A DNA stretch of 64,000 nt from Pontibacter sp. Tf4 (GTDB taxonomy: Bacteria > Bacteroidota > Bacteroidia > Cytophagales > Hymenobacteraceae). Under the pieces are notes generated by a model that did no database searches, was not told the origin of the DNA, and was given only the letters and a program-made list of their open reading frames with translations. The stretch lies in contig NZ_JACKZC010000004.1 of the NCBI RefSeq assembly GCF_014212495.1, positions 186,001 to 250,000 on the forward strand, given 5' to 3'. Shown piece after piece: positions 41,863 to 51,112 of this stretch (positions within the stretch are counted from its first letter, which is position 1; the number at the start of each line of letters is the position of its first letter). Both the position numbers and the translations under genes were made by a program.

Positions 41863-42705
41863 TTAAGAGATCCAAGGGATGTTCTTGAAGTTAGGTTTAC
41901 GTTTCTCCAGGAACGCGTTTCGACCTTCTTTGGCTTCTTCGGTCATGTAAGCCAGGCGGGTTGCTTCGCCGGCAAAAACCTGCTGACCCACCATGCCATC
42001 GTCCGTGGCGTTAAAGGCAAACTTCAGCATTTTAATGGATGTCGGCGATTTAGCCAGTATTTCCTGAGCCCACTCGTAAGCAGTGTCTTCCAACTCATCG
42101 TGCGGGATAACGGCGTTCACCATGCCCATATCGTAAGCCTCTTGTGCAGAGTAGTTGCGGCCCAGGAAGAAGATCTCGCGGGCGCGTTTCTGGCCTACCA
42201 TTTTGGCCAGGTACGCCGAGCCGTAACCGCCGTCAAAGCTGGTAACATCGGCATCGGTTTGCTTAAAAATTGCGTGCTCTTTGCTGGCCAGCGTAAGGTC
42301 GCAGACAACGTGCAAACTATGGCCGCCGCCAACTGCCCAGCCCGGTACTACGGCAATTACCACCTTCGGCATAAAACGGATCAGGCGCTGCACTTCCAGT
42401 ATGTTCAGGCGCGGAATGCCGCTTTCATCAACATAGCCCTGGAAGCCGCGCGCATTCTGGTCGCCACCGCTGCAGAAACTATAAACGCCATCTTTGGTAG
42501 ACGGCCCTTCGGCAGAAAGCAGCACTACGCCAATCGAGGTATCTTCACGGGCATCCAGAAACGCATCGAACAGCTCAAACACCGTTTTCGGGCGGAAGGC
42601 GTTGCGCACGTTTGGTCGGTTGAAAGCGATACGGGCTACGCCGTCTGCTTTTTTATAGGTTATATCTTCGTATTCCTTTACGGTTTTCCAGTTAGCTTTG
42701 CTCAT
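41863..42705 (-). CDS. menB: 1,4-dihydroxy-2-naphthoyl-CoA synthase
   Basis: 280 residues of the crotonase fold with MenB-specific features: YSFCSGGDQNARG, AVVPGWAVGGGHSLHVVCDLTLAS, DADVTSFDGGYGSAYLA and a C-terminal KRKPNFKNIPW. In MenB the second catalytic Glu of crotonases is replaced, as here (DADVTSFDGG). It closes the naphthoate ring from o-succinylbenzoyl-CoA in menaquinone synthesis. No other men gene is adjacent. The minus-strand stop TAA is followed at once by ACTATAGTTTT. Confidence 0.95.
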   Translation of the reverse strand: MSKANWKTVKEYEDITYKKADGVARIAFNRPNVRNAFRPKTVFELFDAFLDAREDTSIGVVLLSAEGPSTKDGVYSFCSGGDQNARGFQGYVDESGIPRLNILEVQRLIRFMPKVVIAVVPGWAVGGGHSLHVVCDLTLASKEHAIFKQTDADVTSFDGGYGSAYLAKMVGQKRAREIFFLGRNYSAQEAYDMGMVNAVIPHDELEDTAYEWAQEILAKSPTSIKMLKFAFNATDDGMVGQQVFAGEATRLAYMTEEAKEGRNAFLEKRKPNFKNIPWIS

Positions 42706-42757
42706 AACATTACTTTTGCTGCAAGTTAGCTTTTTATAGGTTCAGGCTCAATTGATA

Positions 42758-43141
42758 TTACATTCTCAGCGTAACAATCATTAAAATAAATGCAACATAA
42801 GCACCAAAAACGTATGCCCATGATAGCGTCTCGGTTAACTTATCCCTTAAGTATCTTTCTTTAAAATTGTCAAATATCTTCAGGTATCTTTTGCCACCAG
42901 TAAACCATATCCAGTTGAGAGCTACAAAGAAAAGGCCTAATGGACGTAAATACTTTTCATCAGATTCAGGCATCTCTCCATTAGCATAGAAATAAATTAT
43001 ATCGGTAATTGTAAAAAGGTATAACACACCCGACACACCTATTATAACAGAAGCAGTCAGCCAGGGTATATCATTTTTATACCTTCCATTTTTGTAGTAG
43101 CGCTTGAAAACGTGGAAGAAGATCAGGTTATACCAAGCCAT
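42758..43141 (-). CDS. Hypothetical membrane protein
   Basis: 127 residues with about three hydrophobic segments (ASVIIGVSGVLYLFTITDIIYFY, LGLFFVALNWIWF, YVFGAYVAFILMIVTL) and a conserved-looking charged loop KRYLKIFDNFKERYLRDKL. AT-rich coding. I do not recognise a family. Confidence 0.5.
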   Translation of the reverse strand: MAWYNLIFFHVFKRYYKNGRYKNDIPWLTASVIIGVSGVLYLFTITDIIYFYANGEMPESDEKYLRPLGLFFVALNWIWFTGGKRYLKIFDNFKERYLRDKLTETLSWAYVFGAYVAFILMIVTLRM

Positions 43142-43168
43142 TCGCTTTTACAGTTTAGGAGCGTGAAC

Positions 43169-43519
43169 CTACGCCTTTCTTACAAATTCAGACTTCAGGC
43201 CCATCGAGCCGAAGCCATCAATCTTGCAGTCAATGTTATGGTCACCATCTGTCAGGCGGATGTTCTTCACTTTGGTGCCGGCTTTTACAGGTTTCGGAGC
43301 GCCTTTCACGGGCAGGTCTTTGATCACCACTACGGTGTCACCATCCTGCAACTCGTTTCCGTTCGCATCTATCACTTTTAAGCCGCTTTCAGTTTCCGCT
43401 TCTGTTTCTTCATTCGGGTTCCACTCGTTTCCGCATTCCGGGCAAGCATATAATTCATCGCCCATGGCGTAACCGTAAGGGGAGTTACATTTCGGGCATG
43501 GTTTCATTTCTTCTGACAT
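43169..43519 (-). CDS. yjdM: Zinc-ribbon protein YjdM (PhnA)
   Basis: 116 residues. An N-terminal zinc ribbon holds two CxxC pairs ([12 protein letters not shown] and CPECGNEW), followed by an acidic linker and an SH3-like domain with [23 protein letters not shown] and the ending [13 protein letters not shown], characteristic of YjdM/PhnA. Despite the old name it is not a proven phosphonate enzyme; its role is unclear. No phosphonate genes are nearby. Confidence 0.9.
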   Translation of the reverse strand: MSEEMKPCPKCNSPYGYAMGDELYACPECGNEWNPNEETEAETESGLKVIDANGNELQDGDTVVVIKDLPVKGAPKPVKAGTKVKNIRLTDGDHNIDCKIDGFGSMGLKSEFVRKA

Positions 43520-43605
43520 GGTAATCTATTTTATTGTTGTTGTATTTAGTTTAACGTTATGCTTGCACCAGATGGGCGAGGTGAAGTTGCGCTTTGTTAT
43601 CTGAC

Positions 43606-43977
43606 CTAATTTTTTAGTTTTTTAAGTAGCGCGACAGCTTCTTTATTGATTTCTCTCCATTCTAAAGTATAGACAAACTGTTCAATGTCAGGGACATTGT
43701 AGGGTGAAACTCTAGTAAACTCACGAGTCAACACTTTTTCAAACACAGATAATAAATTTTGTTCTGATGCATTAAAAGCCATCTTAAACAACCTGTCGTC
43801 AGGATTATAAAGTACATCCCACTGTCCAAACAGTTCGGCAGATACATCTGCGAAAGGAACATTTTTTTGATACTCGAGTTGGGCTTCTTTTGATGACCAT
43901 AATTCAATAACCTCAAGAATCAGTTCTCTAATTCTTGAAGCCATTTCTTCATCTGAGATTATCTCTTTATCCATCAA
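43606..43977 (-). CDS. Hypothetical protein, AT-rich
   Basis: 123 residues, soluble and acidic: IRELILEVIELWSSKEAQLEYQ helix, then FADVSAELFGQWDVLYNPDD and a helical C-terminus. The last part EWREINKEAVALLKKLKN looks amphipathic. No domain recognised. The coding DNA has more A/T at third positions than typA beside it, as in other small unknown genes of this stretch. Confidence 0.5.
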   Translation of the reverse strand: MMDKEIISDEEMASRIRELILEVIELWSSKEAQLEYQKNVPFADVSAELFGQWDVLYNPDDRLFKMAFNASEQNLLSVFEKVLTREFTRVSPYNVPDIEQFVYTLEWREINKEAVALLKKLKN

Positions 43978-44098
43978 AATGACATGTAACTATAACATAA
44001 ACCACAACATACGTTTATCAGCACTTTGTTTAAAATTACGTTACATATATTTAGAATACCGATCGGCCCCAATATACCTAAACTATAGCTCACCCCAA

Positions 44099-44135
44099 AA
44101 CAAAAGCCCCAACCAGGTTTACCAGTCGGGGCTTT
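44099..44135 (-). terminator. Terminator of typA
   Basis: AAAGCCCC pairs with GGGGCTTT around a 17-base loop with further partial pairing, with T on the minus strand side. It is 23 bases past the typA stop. Confidence 0.65.
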
Positions 44136-44157
44136 CTTAAACTATAGTTTGGGTAGC

Positions 44158-45969
44158 TTAGGCTACTTCTTCTTTCTTGCTCATGCGGTTACGCTCGTTC
44201 TCGTCTAAGTAGATCTTGCGCATACGTAGGCTCTTAGGCGTTACCTCCAGGTACTCATCCTTCTGGATGTATTCCATGGCTTCTTCCAGCGAGAAGTTTT
44301 TAGCAGGAGCGATCTTGGTATTATCATCTGAACCGGAAGCACGCATGTTTGTCAGCTTCTTACCTTTCTGGATGTTCACCGTGATATCGTTCTGGCGGTT
44401 GTGCTCTCCAATTACCTGACCCATGTATACATCTACACCCGGATCAACAAAGAAAACACCTCTGTCCTGTAGTTTATCGATAGAGTAAGCAGTACCAGGA
44501 CCCGTCTCCATAGAGATGATAGAACCGTTGTTACGGCCCGGGATAGCACCTTTGTAAGGCTCGTATGCTAAGAAGCGGTGGTTCATGATAGCTTCACCGG
44601 CAGTTGCAGTCAGTACGTTGTTACGCAGACCAATCAAACCACGCGAAGGAATCGTGAATTCCAGGTGCTGCAGGTCGCCTTTTGGCTCCATCACGTTCAG
44701 TTCACCTTTACGCATCGATACCAGCTCAATTACTTTACCAGCAGTTTCTTCCGGCACATCCACAACCAACTGCTCAATTGGCTCGTGACGCACACCGTCA
44801 ATTTCTTTATAAATAACCTGTGGCTGACCTACCTGTAACTCATAACCTTCGCGGCGCATGGTTTCGATAAGTACTGACAAGTGCAGGATACCACGACCAA
44901 ATACCAGGAATGAATCCTCTCGGTCGGTTTCCTGTACGCGCAGTGCCAGGTTCTTTTCAGTTTCTTTAAACAGACGATCACGAAGGTGACGTGATGTTAC
45001 GAACTTACCCTCTTTACCGAAGAAAGGAGAGTTGTTGATCGTGAACAGCATGTTCATGGTAGGCTCGTCGATAGCGATACGTGCCAGTGGCTCCGGGTTC
45101 TCGGCATCAGCAATGGTATCACCAATGTCAAAACCTTCGATACCTGTTACTGCGCAAATCTCGCCGGCATGTACTTCCTGCACAGCTTTCTTGCCAAGGC
45201 CTTCGAATACCTGTAGTTCTTTAATTCTACCTTTCTTGATAGTGCCATCGGCTTTGCAAAGCGAAATTGGCATACCTTCTTTCAGCGTGCCACGGTGCAC
45301 ACGACCGATAGCGATACGACCTACGAAAGATGAATAGTCAAGCGAGGTGATCTGCATTTGCGGCGTACCTTCACGGAACGGAGCAGCCGGGATCACATCA
45401 ATGATAGCATCCAACAGTGGAGTGATGTCTTCTGTTTTTTGTGTCCAGTCGGTGCTCATCCAACCCTGCTTAGACGAGCCGTACAGCGTTGTAAAGTCCA
45501 GCTGGTCTTCGGTAGCATCTAGGTTAAACATCAGGTCGAATACCTGCTCGTGTACCTCATCAGGACGGCAGTTTTCTTTATCTACTTTGTTTACAACCAC
45601 AATTGGTTTCAGGCCAAGCTGTATGGCTTTACCCAATACGAAACGTGTCTGTGGCATGGCACCTTCAAAGGCGTCTACTAACAGTAGTACACCATCAGCC
45701 ATTTTCAGTACACGCTCTACTTCACCACCGAAGTCGGCGTGACCAGGCGTGTCTATAACGTTGATCTTTACACCTTTATAGCGAACCGACACGTTCTTAG
45801 AAACGATCGTGATACCGCGCTCGCGCTCCAGGTCGTTGTTGTCCAGTAAAAGGTCGTCAAAGTGCTGGTGCTCTGCAAAAAGCTTTGAAGCGTGGATGAT
45901 CTTGTCCACGAGCGTTGTTTTGCCGTGGTCTACGTGAGCGATGATCGCGATATTACGAATGTTCTGCAT
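44158..45969 (-). CDS. typA: Translational GTPase TypA/BipA
   Basis: 603 residues. GTPase motifs: P-loop AHVDHGKTTL near 11-20, the G2 RGITI, DTPGHADFGG (G3) and NKVDK (G4). Then the domains of the EF-G-like fold and the TypA-specific C-terminal domain (FEGLGKKAVQEVHAGEICAVTGIE in domain II; APAKNFSLEEAMEYIQKDEYLEVTPKSLRMRK at the end). It binds 70S ribosomes and aids assembly at low temperature. Length is typical. The gene has no CTATAG motif in 1.8 kb, in contrast to kdtA. Confidence 0.96.
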   Translation of the reverse strand: MQNIRNIAIIAHVDHGKTTLVDKIIHASKLFAEHQHFDDLLLDNNDLERERGITIVSKNVSVRYKGVKINVIDTPGHADFGGEVERVLKMADGVLLLVDAFEGAMPQTRFVLGKAIQLGLKPIVVVNKVDKENCRPDEVHEQVFDLMFNLDATEDQLDFTTLYGSSKQGWMSTDWTQKTEDITPLLDAIIDVIPAAPFREGTPQMQITSLDYSSFVGRIAIGRVHRGTLKEGMPISLCKADGTIKKGRIKELQVFEGLGKKAVQEVHAGEICAVTGIEGFDIGDTIADAENPEPLARIAIDEPTMNMLFTINNSPFFGKEGKFVTSRHLRDRLFKETEKNLALRVQETDREDSFLVFGRGILHLSVLIETMRREGYELQVGQPQVIYKEIDGVRHEPIEQLVVDVPEETAGKVIELVSMRKGELNVMEPKGDLQHLEFTIPSRGLIGLRNNVLTATAGEAIMNHRFLAYEPYKGAIPGRNNGSIISMETGPGTAYSIDKLQDRGVFFVDPGVDVYMGQVIGEHNRQNDITVNIQKGKKLTNMRASGSDDNTKIAPAKNFSLEEAMEYIQKDEYLEVTPKSLRMRKIYLDENERNRMSKKEEVA

Positions 45970-45989
45970 TGAATTGATTTTTCGAGGTG

Positions 45990-45997
45990 CAAAAGTA
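45990..45997 (-). promoter_or_regulatory. -7 element for typA
   Basis: Minus strand reads TACTTTTG (TAnnTTTG), 20 bases before the ATG; this implies a very short leader. Confidence 0.55.
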
Positions 45998-46181
45998 CTA
46001 AAAACCCTTCATTTTTTAGTAGTCCGCTCGAAATAAACTGGTTATGATTTTATTATTTTCTCCAGAACCGGCTTTCCGGCAGTGGTTAAGGGGCAAACAT
46101 ACGCGGCCTGTTCTTTGTTCATTTCAGGTATAATTATTGCAAACCATTGATTTAAAGGCCTTTTAAAACGTATCTATAGTT

Positions 46182-46718
46182 ATGAGAAAATTATTTTTAT
46201 ACCTGATGGCAGCCGGGCTTTTTGCCAGCTGCAACCAGCAGGAAAACGCTACTGCCGCCAACTATACCTTGGCAACTATAGGCGATGCTTCTGTTTCTGA
46301 AGCCGCGCCAGCACAGCAAACAAAACCCTATAAGGTTCAGAAATCCGCAGCAGAATGGAAAAAAGTGCTTACCCCGGAACAGTATTTTGTGCTGCGCGAA
46401 AAAGGCACCGAACCTGCATTTGATAACAAGTACAACGCCAACAAGGCTAAAGGCATTTACTATTGTGCCGGTTGCGGCAATCCGGTTTTCAGTTCTGCTG
46501 CCAAATTCGATTCCGGAACCGGCTGGCCCAGCTTCTGGAAACCCATCTCAAGCAAAAACATCCGGGAAATTACCGATAGAAGTGCCGGCATGATCCGGAC
46601 GGAAGTGGTATGTGCCAACTGCGGCGGCCACCTGGGCCACGTGTTCGACGACGGCCCAAAGCCAACCGGCCTGCGCTACTGCCTTAACTCTGCAGCCCTG
46701 GATTTCAGGAAAGAATAA
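46182..46718 (+). CDS. msrB: Peptide methionine (R)-S-oxide reductase, lipoprotein form
   Basis: 178 residues. Lipobox LFASC (Cys17), then a 40-residue linker, then an MsrB domain: zinc-binding CAGC and CANC pairs, the [21 protein letters not shown] block and the catalytic Cys in RYCLNSAAL. It reduces methionine-R-sulfoxide in exported proteins from the periplasmic side. The stand-alone lipoprotein form, without MsrA, fits repair of envelope proteins. Confidence 0.93.
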   Translation: MRKLFLYLMAAGLFASCNQQENATAANYTLATIGDASVSEAAPAQQTKPYKVQKSAAEWKKVLTPEQYFVLREKGTEPAFDNKYNANKAKGIYYCAGCGNPVFSSAAKFDSGTGWPSFWKPISSKNIREITDRSAGMIRTEVVCANCGGHLGHVFDDGPKPTGLRYCLNSAALDFRKE

Positions 46719-47085
46719 TTGCTGGGTGTTGATTGCTGATTGTTTTCAGTATTTACAGGATTAAAGGATTAACAGGATTTTATTTTTGAGTTGACGTTAC
46801 GCAATTTGTTTGCACTTGTAATGGCCTATGAAACTATAGTTCTAACTATAGCAGTAGCAGAAAGTCCCCCTTCGAAGGGGGCAGGGGGATGACAAACGCT
46901 AACTATACAACTATAGCTGTTCCAACTATAGCAAGAACTGCGCACACTGCTGCGTCAAGAAATCCTGAAAATCTTTAAATTCGATAAATCCTGATTCAGA
47001 CAATTGAACAATCAGCAACTAACAATTAACAATAACTATGTAGCTGCCGTACCTTTTATGCATCATAACTATAAAGCATAAAACT
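46719..47085. other. 367-bp repeat-rich gap
   Basis: No gene. It holds a TTGATTGCTGATTGTT-type string, a TTTACAGGATTAAAGGATT string with a matching AATCCTGAAAATC inverted partner near 46965, four CTATAG motifs, one CCCCCTTCGAAGGGGG element (46863-46900) and an AACTAACAATTAACAATAAC string. Confidence 0.65.
46863..46900 (+). repeat. CCCCCTTTGAAGGGGG-family repeat, copy 4
   Basis: AGTCCCCCTTCGAAGGGGG, then CAGGGGGATGACAAACGC and TAACTATA, as in the copies near 33.1 and 36.8 kb. Confidence 0.75.
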
Positions 47086-47346
47086 ATGACAGAGCTACAT
47101 TCAGAAGCAGAAAATATAGAGAACCTATCGCAGCACATGATGGATGCTTTCCGGGCAAAGAACATAAAGGAGGGCGAAGTGCTTACCTACCAGGAACTTT
47201 ACCCGATCCTGCAGGAAAAATATCCGAAGTACAAAGACGTTCAGAAAGAAGCAGAACAACATCTGGCAAAATCAGGGTTTGTAAACCCGGCACCGGAAGG
47301 GCTGATGCTGACACAGATCGGCTACCGTGCCCTGACAGAGAAGTAG
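47086..47346 (+). CDS. Small soluble protein, unknown
   Basis: 86 residues. Helical N-terminal half (NIENLSQHMMDAFRAKNI), then EVLTYQELYPILQEKYPKYKDVQKEAEQHLAKSGFVNP and a short wing-like LMLTQIGYRALTE, which together look like a small winged-helix or helical domain. No Cys, no signal peptide. No family recognised. Confidence 0.55.
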   Translation: MTELHSEAENIENLSQHMMDAFRAKNIKEGEVLTYQELYPILQEKYPKYKDVQKEAEQHLAKSGFVNPAPEGLMLTQIGYRALTEK

Positions 47347-47451
47347 TGCAACTATAAAACTCCTATAGTCCTGTTTTAGAAGCGGTGGCTGCCGTATACT
47401 ATAGTATATGTGCATGATTTATAGTTGTGTACAGGGTTAAGGCAGCAGATT

Positions 47452-47775
47452 ATGAAAAAATACAGAACAGCTATAGTTGGGTTGGCAGTGTTAGGGCTAG
47501 TGTCCTGCACTTCGCTCTCGGAAGGTGAAGAAGGAATGCCGGGTGTAGATCGTGAGAACAGGGTACGGTACCGAGGCGATGCCAATGCCGGCCTCCGCGA
47601 CCGCATGGATGAACAGGCCAGCGAGATAAACCGGAAAAAGAACATAGAGGAAACAAACAGAAATGCACCGGCCATGAAACCGCCCGAGGTAAGGCCTGAG
47701 CAACTGCCAAACGCCCCTGTGGATACGACCAAACATTCGCCGCGGCGCGTAACTCCCCGAAGAACCGGCAATTAA
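47452..47775 (+). CDS. Small disordered lipoprotein
   Basis: 107 residues from MKKYRTAIVG (ATG 47452). Signal peptide with lipobox GLVSC at about 15-19. The mature part is polar, rich in Arg, Asn, Asp, Glu and Pro (RENRVRYRGDANAGLRDRM) and probably unstructured. The earlier in-frame ATG at 47425 would place charged residues before the signal peptide. A strong terminator follows. Confidence 0.6.
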   Translation: MKKYRTAIVGLAVLGLVSCTSLSEGEEGMPGVDRENRVRYRGDANAGLRDRMDEQASEINRKKNIEETNRNAPAMKPPEVRPEQLPNAPVDTTKHSPRRVTPRRTGN

Positions 47776-47779
47776 CTGC

Positions 47780-47815
47780 AAAAGCCGGCCAAAACGATAG
47801 TTTCGGCCGGCTTTT
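47780..47815. terminator. Bidirectional terminator
   Basis: AAAAGCCGGCC pairs with GGCCGGCTTTT around 14 bases; T runs on both strands. It separates two converging small genes. Confidence 0.85.
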
Positions 47816-47833
47816 GTGTGCTGGTACAATGCC

Positions 47834-48049
47834 TTATTTGCTTACATCGTCCGGTTCCTGGTCCGAGTCGCCCAGGTGTAGTTCGTCTGGCTCCAGGTCT
47901 ACATACACTTCATGGTCGGGTGGGGTGGTTTCCGATTCGCGGGTGGCTTCCTGCGGTGCCGGGTTTTTGCTGATCTCTTTCTTTTCGCTTTTTTCTCCGA
48001 GGCTGTCTTTGTCGCCTTTTTTTATGTGTGCGTTATCTTTCTGCTTCAT
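47834..48049 (-). CDS. Small acidic disordered protein
   Basis: 71 residues from MKQKDNAHIKKGDKD (ATG 48047-48049); the frame is open 15 codons more. The first half is Lys-rich, the second acidic (VYVDLEPDELHLGDSDQEPDD). No domain, no signal peptide. It ends at a shared terminator. Could be a spurious frame, but composition and position favour a real small gene. Confidence 0.45.
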   Translation of the reverse strand: MKQKDNAHIKKGDKDSLGEKSEKKEISKNPAPQEATRESETTPPDHEVYVDLEPDELHLGDSDQEPDDVSK

Positions 48050-48166
48050 GTTAAAGTATACAGTAGGTGATGTTCCGTTTACGGAAGCAGGCACAGTAAG
48101 TAACTATAGTTTCCTGATTTTGTAACTGAGGCCAACTATAGCAGGGCGCAATGTGGCTGCTATTCG

Positions 48167-48174
48167 TATATTTG
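48167..48174 (+). promoter_or_regulatory. -7 element for metG
   Basis: TATATTTG, a perfect TAnnTTTG, 18 bases before the ATG at 48193. It sets the start; the frame's earlier ATG at 48151 is upstream of the promoter. Confidence 0.6.
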
Positions 48175-48192
48175 CTTTTTTTAAGACAAAAG

Positions 48193-50238
48193 ATGACAAC
48201 AAATACTCCTAAACGCTATACTGTAACGGCAGCGTTGCCTTATGCCAACGGCCCGGTTCACATCGGTCACCTGGCTGGGGTTTATTTGCCGGCTGATATT
48301 TATGTGCGCTACCTGCGTTTGCAGGGCCGCGACGTGAAGTTTATCTGTGGTTCAGATGAGCACGGTGTTCCGATCACGATACGCGCCAAAAAAGAGGGCA
48401 TCACGCCACAACAGGCCGTTGATAAATACCATGAACTGATCAAACAGTCGTTCGCAGATTTTAACATTTCCTTTGATATCTACGATCGAACTTCCTCTAA
48501 AATACACCACGAAACAGCTTCGGATTTCTTCCTGAAACTATACAACGACGGTAAGTTTATAGAGCAGACCACCCAGCAGTACTACGACGAGAAAGCCCAG
48601 CAATTTTTAGCAGACCGCTATATAGTTGGTACCTGTCCGAAGTGCGGAAACGAAAACGCCTACGGCGACCAGTGCGAAAGCTGCGGAACTTCTCTGAACG
48701 CTACTGACCTGATCAACCCGAAAAGTACACTGAGCGGTGAGCCACCTGTGCTGCGCGAAACAAAACACTGGTACCTACCCCTGAACGAGTACGAACCGTG
48801 GCTGCGCGAATGGATAGTGGATGGCCACAAAGGCGACTGGAAGCCAAACGTATACGGCCAGTGCAAATCATGGATAGACCAGGGCTTGCAACCACGCGCC
48901 GTAACCCGCGACCTGGACTGGGGCGTGCCTGTGCCGGTTGAAGGAGCCGAAGGAAAAGTGCTGTATGTTTGGTTCGATGCGCCGATCGGTTATATTTCGG
49001 CAACCAAAGCGCTTACTCCGGATTGGGAAAAATACTGGAAAGGCGAGGATACAAAACTGGTGCACTTCATTGGTAAGGATAACATCGTGTTCCACTGCAT
49101 CATCTTCCCAAGTATGCTGAAGGCGCACGGTGATTATATTCTGCCAGACAACGTCCCGGCCAACGAGTTCCTGAACCTGGAAGGCGATAAAATTTCTACC
49201 TCGCGAAACTGGGCGGTATGGCTGCACGAGTACCTGGAAGAATTTAAAGGCAAAGGCGATGTGTTACGTTATGCCCTGTGTGCCAATGCCCCTGAAACCA
49301 AAGACAACGACTTTACCTGGAAAGATTACCAGGCCCGTAATAACAACGAGCTCCTGGCTATACTTGGTAACTTTATAAACCGAGCCGTAGTGCTTACCCA
49401 AAAGTATTACAACGGCGCAGTACCAACACGCGGCGAGCTGCAGGATTATGACAAACAAGTGCTGGAAGTGCTGGCCGGGATGCCGATGGTAATTGCCGCA
49501 CACATTGAGCGTTACAAGTTCCGTGATGCGTTAGGTGAACTGATGAACCTGGCACGTTTAGGTAACAAATACCTGGCCGATACAGAGCCGTGGAAGCTGA
49601 TAAAGACAGACGAGGCCCGTGTAAAAACCATCATGAACATCGCGCTGCAGATCTCTGGTAGCCTGGCTATATTGATGGAGCCGTTTCTGCCGGATTCTGC
49701 TGCTAAACTGCGTGGTATGCTGAACATGGCCTTAGGCAATAGCTGGACCGATGCCGGCGCTACTGACTTGCTGAAAGAAGGGCACGTGATCGGTACGCCT
49801 GCTTTGCTGTTCGAGAAAGTAGAAGACGCCGCCGTGGAAGCACAGGTGCAGAAGCTGCTGGATACCAAAAAAGCAAACGAAATGGCCAATGCCGTAGTGG
49901 AACCAGCCAAAGAGAACATTACGTTCGATGAGTTCTCTAAAATGGACATCCGCATAGGAACTATACTTGCCGCCGAAAAAGTGGCCAAAACCAAAAAACT
50001 CCTGAAGCTAACGATTGATACTGGTATAGACCAGCGTACGGTTGTGAGTGGCATCGCTGAGTTCTTTAACCCGGATGAAATTATCGGTCAGCAGGTAAGT
50101 ATCTTGGTTAACCTGGCACCACGCGATATCAAAGGCATTACCAGCCAGGGCATGATCCTGATGGCAGAAAATGCCGATGGCTCGCTGGCCTTCGTACAGC
50201 CAAGTAAAGAAGTAAAACCAGGCGGAACAGTGTCGTAA
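48193..50238 (+). CDS. metG: Methionyl-tRNA synthetase
   Basis: 681 residues. Class I signature HIGH at 23-26 (VHIGHLAGV), the four-Cys zinc knuckle CPKC...CESC near 145-165, the KMSKS-equivalent KISTS in [10 protein letters not shown], an anticodon-binding helical domain, and a C-terminal Trbp111-like tRNA-binding domain ([17 protein letters not shown] ... [13 protein letters not shown]). It charges tRNA-Met. Long form with the C-terminal dimerisation module. The TAA stop runs into ACTATAGTTTG, and a terminator follows whose loop is again AACTATAGTT. Confidence 0.97.
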   Translation: MTTNTPKRYTVTAALPYANGPVHIGHLAGVYLPADIYVRYLRLQGRDVKFICGSDEHGVPITIRAKKEGITPQQAVDKYHELIKQSFADFNISFDIYDRTSSKIHHETASDFFLKLYNDGKFIEQTTQQYYDEKAQQFLADRYIVGTCPKCGNENAYGDQCESCGTSLNATDLINPKSTLSGEPPVLRETKHWYLPLNEYEPWLREWIVDGHKGDWKPNVYGQCKSWIDQGLQPRAVTRDLDWGVPVPVEGAEGKVLYVWFDAPIGYISATKALTPDWEKYWKGEDTKLVHFIGKDNIVFHCIIFPSMLKAHGDYILPDNVPANEFLNLEGDKISTSRNWAVWLHEYLEEFKGKGDVLRYALCANAPETKDNDFTWKDYQARNNNELLAILGNFINRAVVLTQKYYNGAVPTRGELQDYDKQVLEVLAGMPMVIAAHIERYKFRDALGELMNLARLGNKYLADTEPWKLIKTDEARVKTIMNIALQISGSLAILMEPFLPDSAAKLRGMLNMALGNSWTDAGATDLLKEGHVIGTPALLFEKVEDAAVEAQVQKLLDTKKANEMANAVVEPAKENITFDEFSKMDIRIGTILAAEKVAKTKKLLKLTIDTGIDQRTVVSGIAEFFNPDEIIGQQVSILVNLAPRDIKGITSQGMILMAENADGSLAFVQPSKEVKPGGTVS

Positions 50239-50256
50239 ACTATAGTTTGATGTAAT

Positions 50257-50298
50257 AAAAAAAAGCCCCGCAGCTAACTATAGTTGCAGGGCTTTTTT
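50257..50298 (+). terminator. metG terminator with an AACTATAGTT loop
   Basis: AAAAGCCC pairs with GGGCTTTTTT and GCA with TGC inside; the apical ten bases are AACTATAGTT. T tract 50293-50298. Confidence 0.78.
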
Positions 50299-50302
50299 GT
50301 GT

Positions 50303-50328
50303 GTAGAGACGCAAGATGTTGCGTCTCC
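50303..50328 (+). repeat. REP hairpin, upstream pair, copy 1
   Basis: GTAG then AGACGCAA-GATG-TTGCGTCT. Forms an opposed pair with 50410-50435, 81 bases apart. Confidence 0.88.
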
Positions 50329-50409
50329 AAAGGCGTTTAAATTGGTAGTAGCTATTGTAAGGTGCTTTAGCTGCAAGAATGATACAGCTTTTATGATAAG
50401 CCTGTAGCA

Positions 50410-50435
50410 GGAGACGCAACATCTTGCGTCTCTAC
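50410..50435 (-). repeat. REP hairpin, upstream pair, copy 2 (inverted)
   Basis: Same hairpin in the opposite orientation, with CTAC at its right end. It lies 28 bases before the transposase ATG. Confidence 0.88.
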
Positions 50436-50462
50436 AATTGTGTTCATTCCGTAAATGATGGC

Positions 50463-51011
50463 ATGGACAAGTTTAGGAACAGTTACCGGATTCCATCTAC
50501 CCGTTTAGCAAACTGGGATTATAGTTCGCATGGGTTATATTTTGTAACAATCTGTACGAAAGACAAACAGCATTATTTTGGGGATATTACTCAAGTCATT
50601 CAACAGGAGCCGCAAGAAATTGCGTCTCTACGAAAAACCGATATTGGTAACATCGCCCACAAATTGTGGGAAGAAATTCCAGTACATTTTCCATTTGTGC
50701 AGCTTGATGAATTTATCGTTATGCCTAACCACATGCATGGAATTCTTTTTCTGAACAGACCTGAATATGAGCAATGGCAACCTAACAGATTCGGACCACA
50801 ATCCCGGAATTTAGCATCCGTTATCAGAGGCTATAAGGTAGCGGTAAAGAAATATGCTACGATCAATCAGATTGAGTTTGGCTGGCAAAGCAGATATTAT
50901 GATCGTGTAATACGCTCTGAGAAAGAACTCTGTAATATCAGAAATTATATTTTCAATAACCCGGCAAACTGGCAAGCAGAAAAGAATAACCCTGAAAATC
51001 TATTCATGTAG
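50463..51011 (+). CDS. REP-associated tyrosine transposase (RAYT, Y1/IS200-like)
   Basis: 182 residues from ATG 50463 (MDKFRNSYRIPS). A TTG at 50424 in the same frame lies inside the flanking REP and is not credible. The HUH pair is His90-Met-His92 in MPNHMHGIL and the catalytic Tyr162 is in RNYIFNNPANW, both typical of RAYTs. N-terminal DYSSHGLYFVTICT matches the family's first strand. It is a single domesticated copy, flanked by REP pairs on both sides rather than by IS ends. Its own coding region contains a degenerate REP (50607-50631, encoding EPQEIASL). RAYTs cut at GTAG-marked REP hairpins and are thought to spread them. Confidence 0.9.
   Translation: MDKFRNSYRIPSTRLANWDYSSHGLYFVTICTKDKQHYFGDITQVIQQEPQEIASLRKTDIGNIAHKLWEEIPVHFPFVQLDEFIVMPNHMHGILFLNRPEYEQWQPNRFGPQSRNLASVIRGYKVAVKKYATINQIEFGWQSRYYDRVIRSEKELCNIRNYIFNNPANWQAEKNNPENLFM
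50607..50631 (+). repeat. Degenerate REP inside the RAYT coding region
   Basis: GAGCCGCAA-GAAA-TTGCGTCTCTAC: one arm mismatch against the external copies. It is translated in frame. Confidence 0.8.
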
Positions 51012-51017
51012 TGATAT

Positions 51018-51043
51018 GTAGAGACGCAAGATGTTGCGTCTCC
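51018..51043 (+). repeat. REP hairpin, downstream pair, copy 1
   Basis: GTAGAGACGCAA-GATG-TTGCGTCTCC, identical to 50303-50328, seven bases past the RAYT stop. Confidence 0.88.
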
Positions 51044-51112
51044 TGCAACAGGCCTACCAGTAGAACTCTATAATTTGAATGAATGAAAGCTTTGTACTAT
51101 AGCTTTGCCTTT

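Noticed and set aside
50424..50462. TTG start giving a 13-residue longer RAYT
   Set aside because: The codon lies inside the upstream REP hairpin; the ATG at 50463 begins at the usual family N-terminus.
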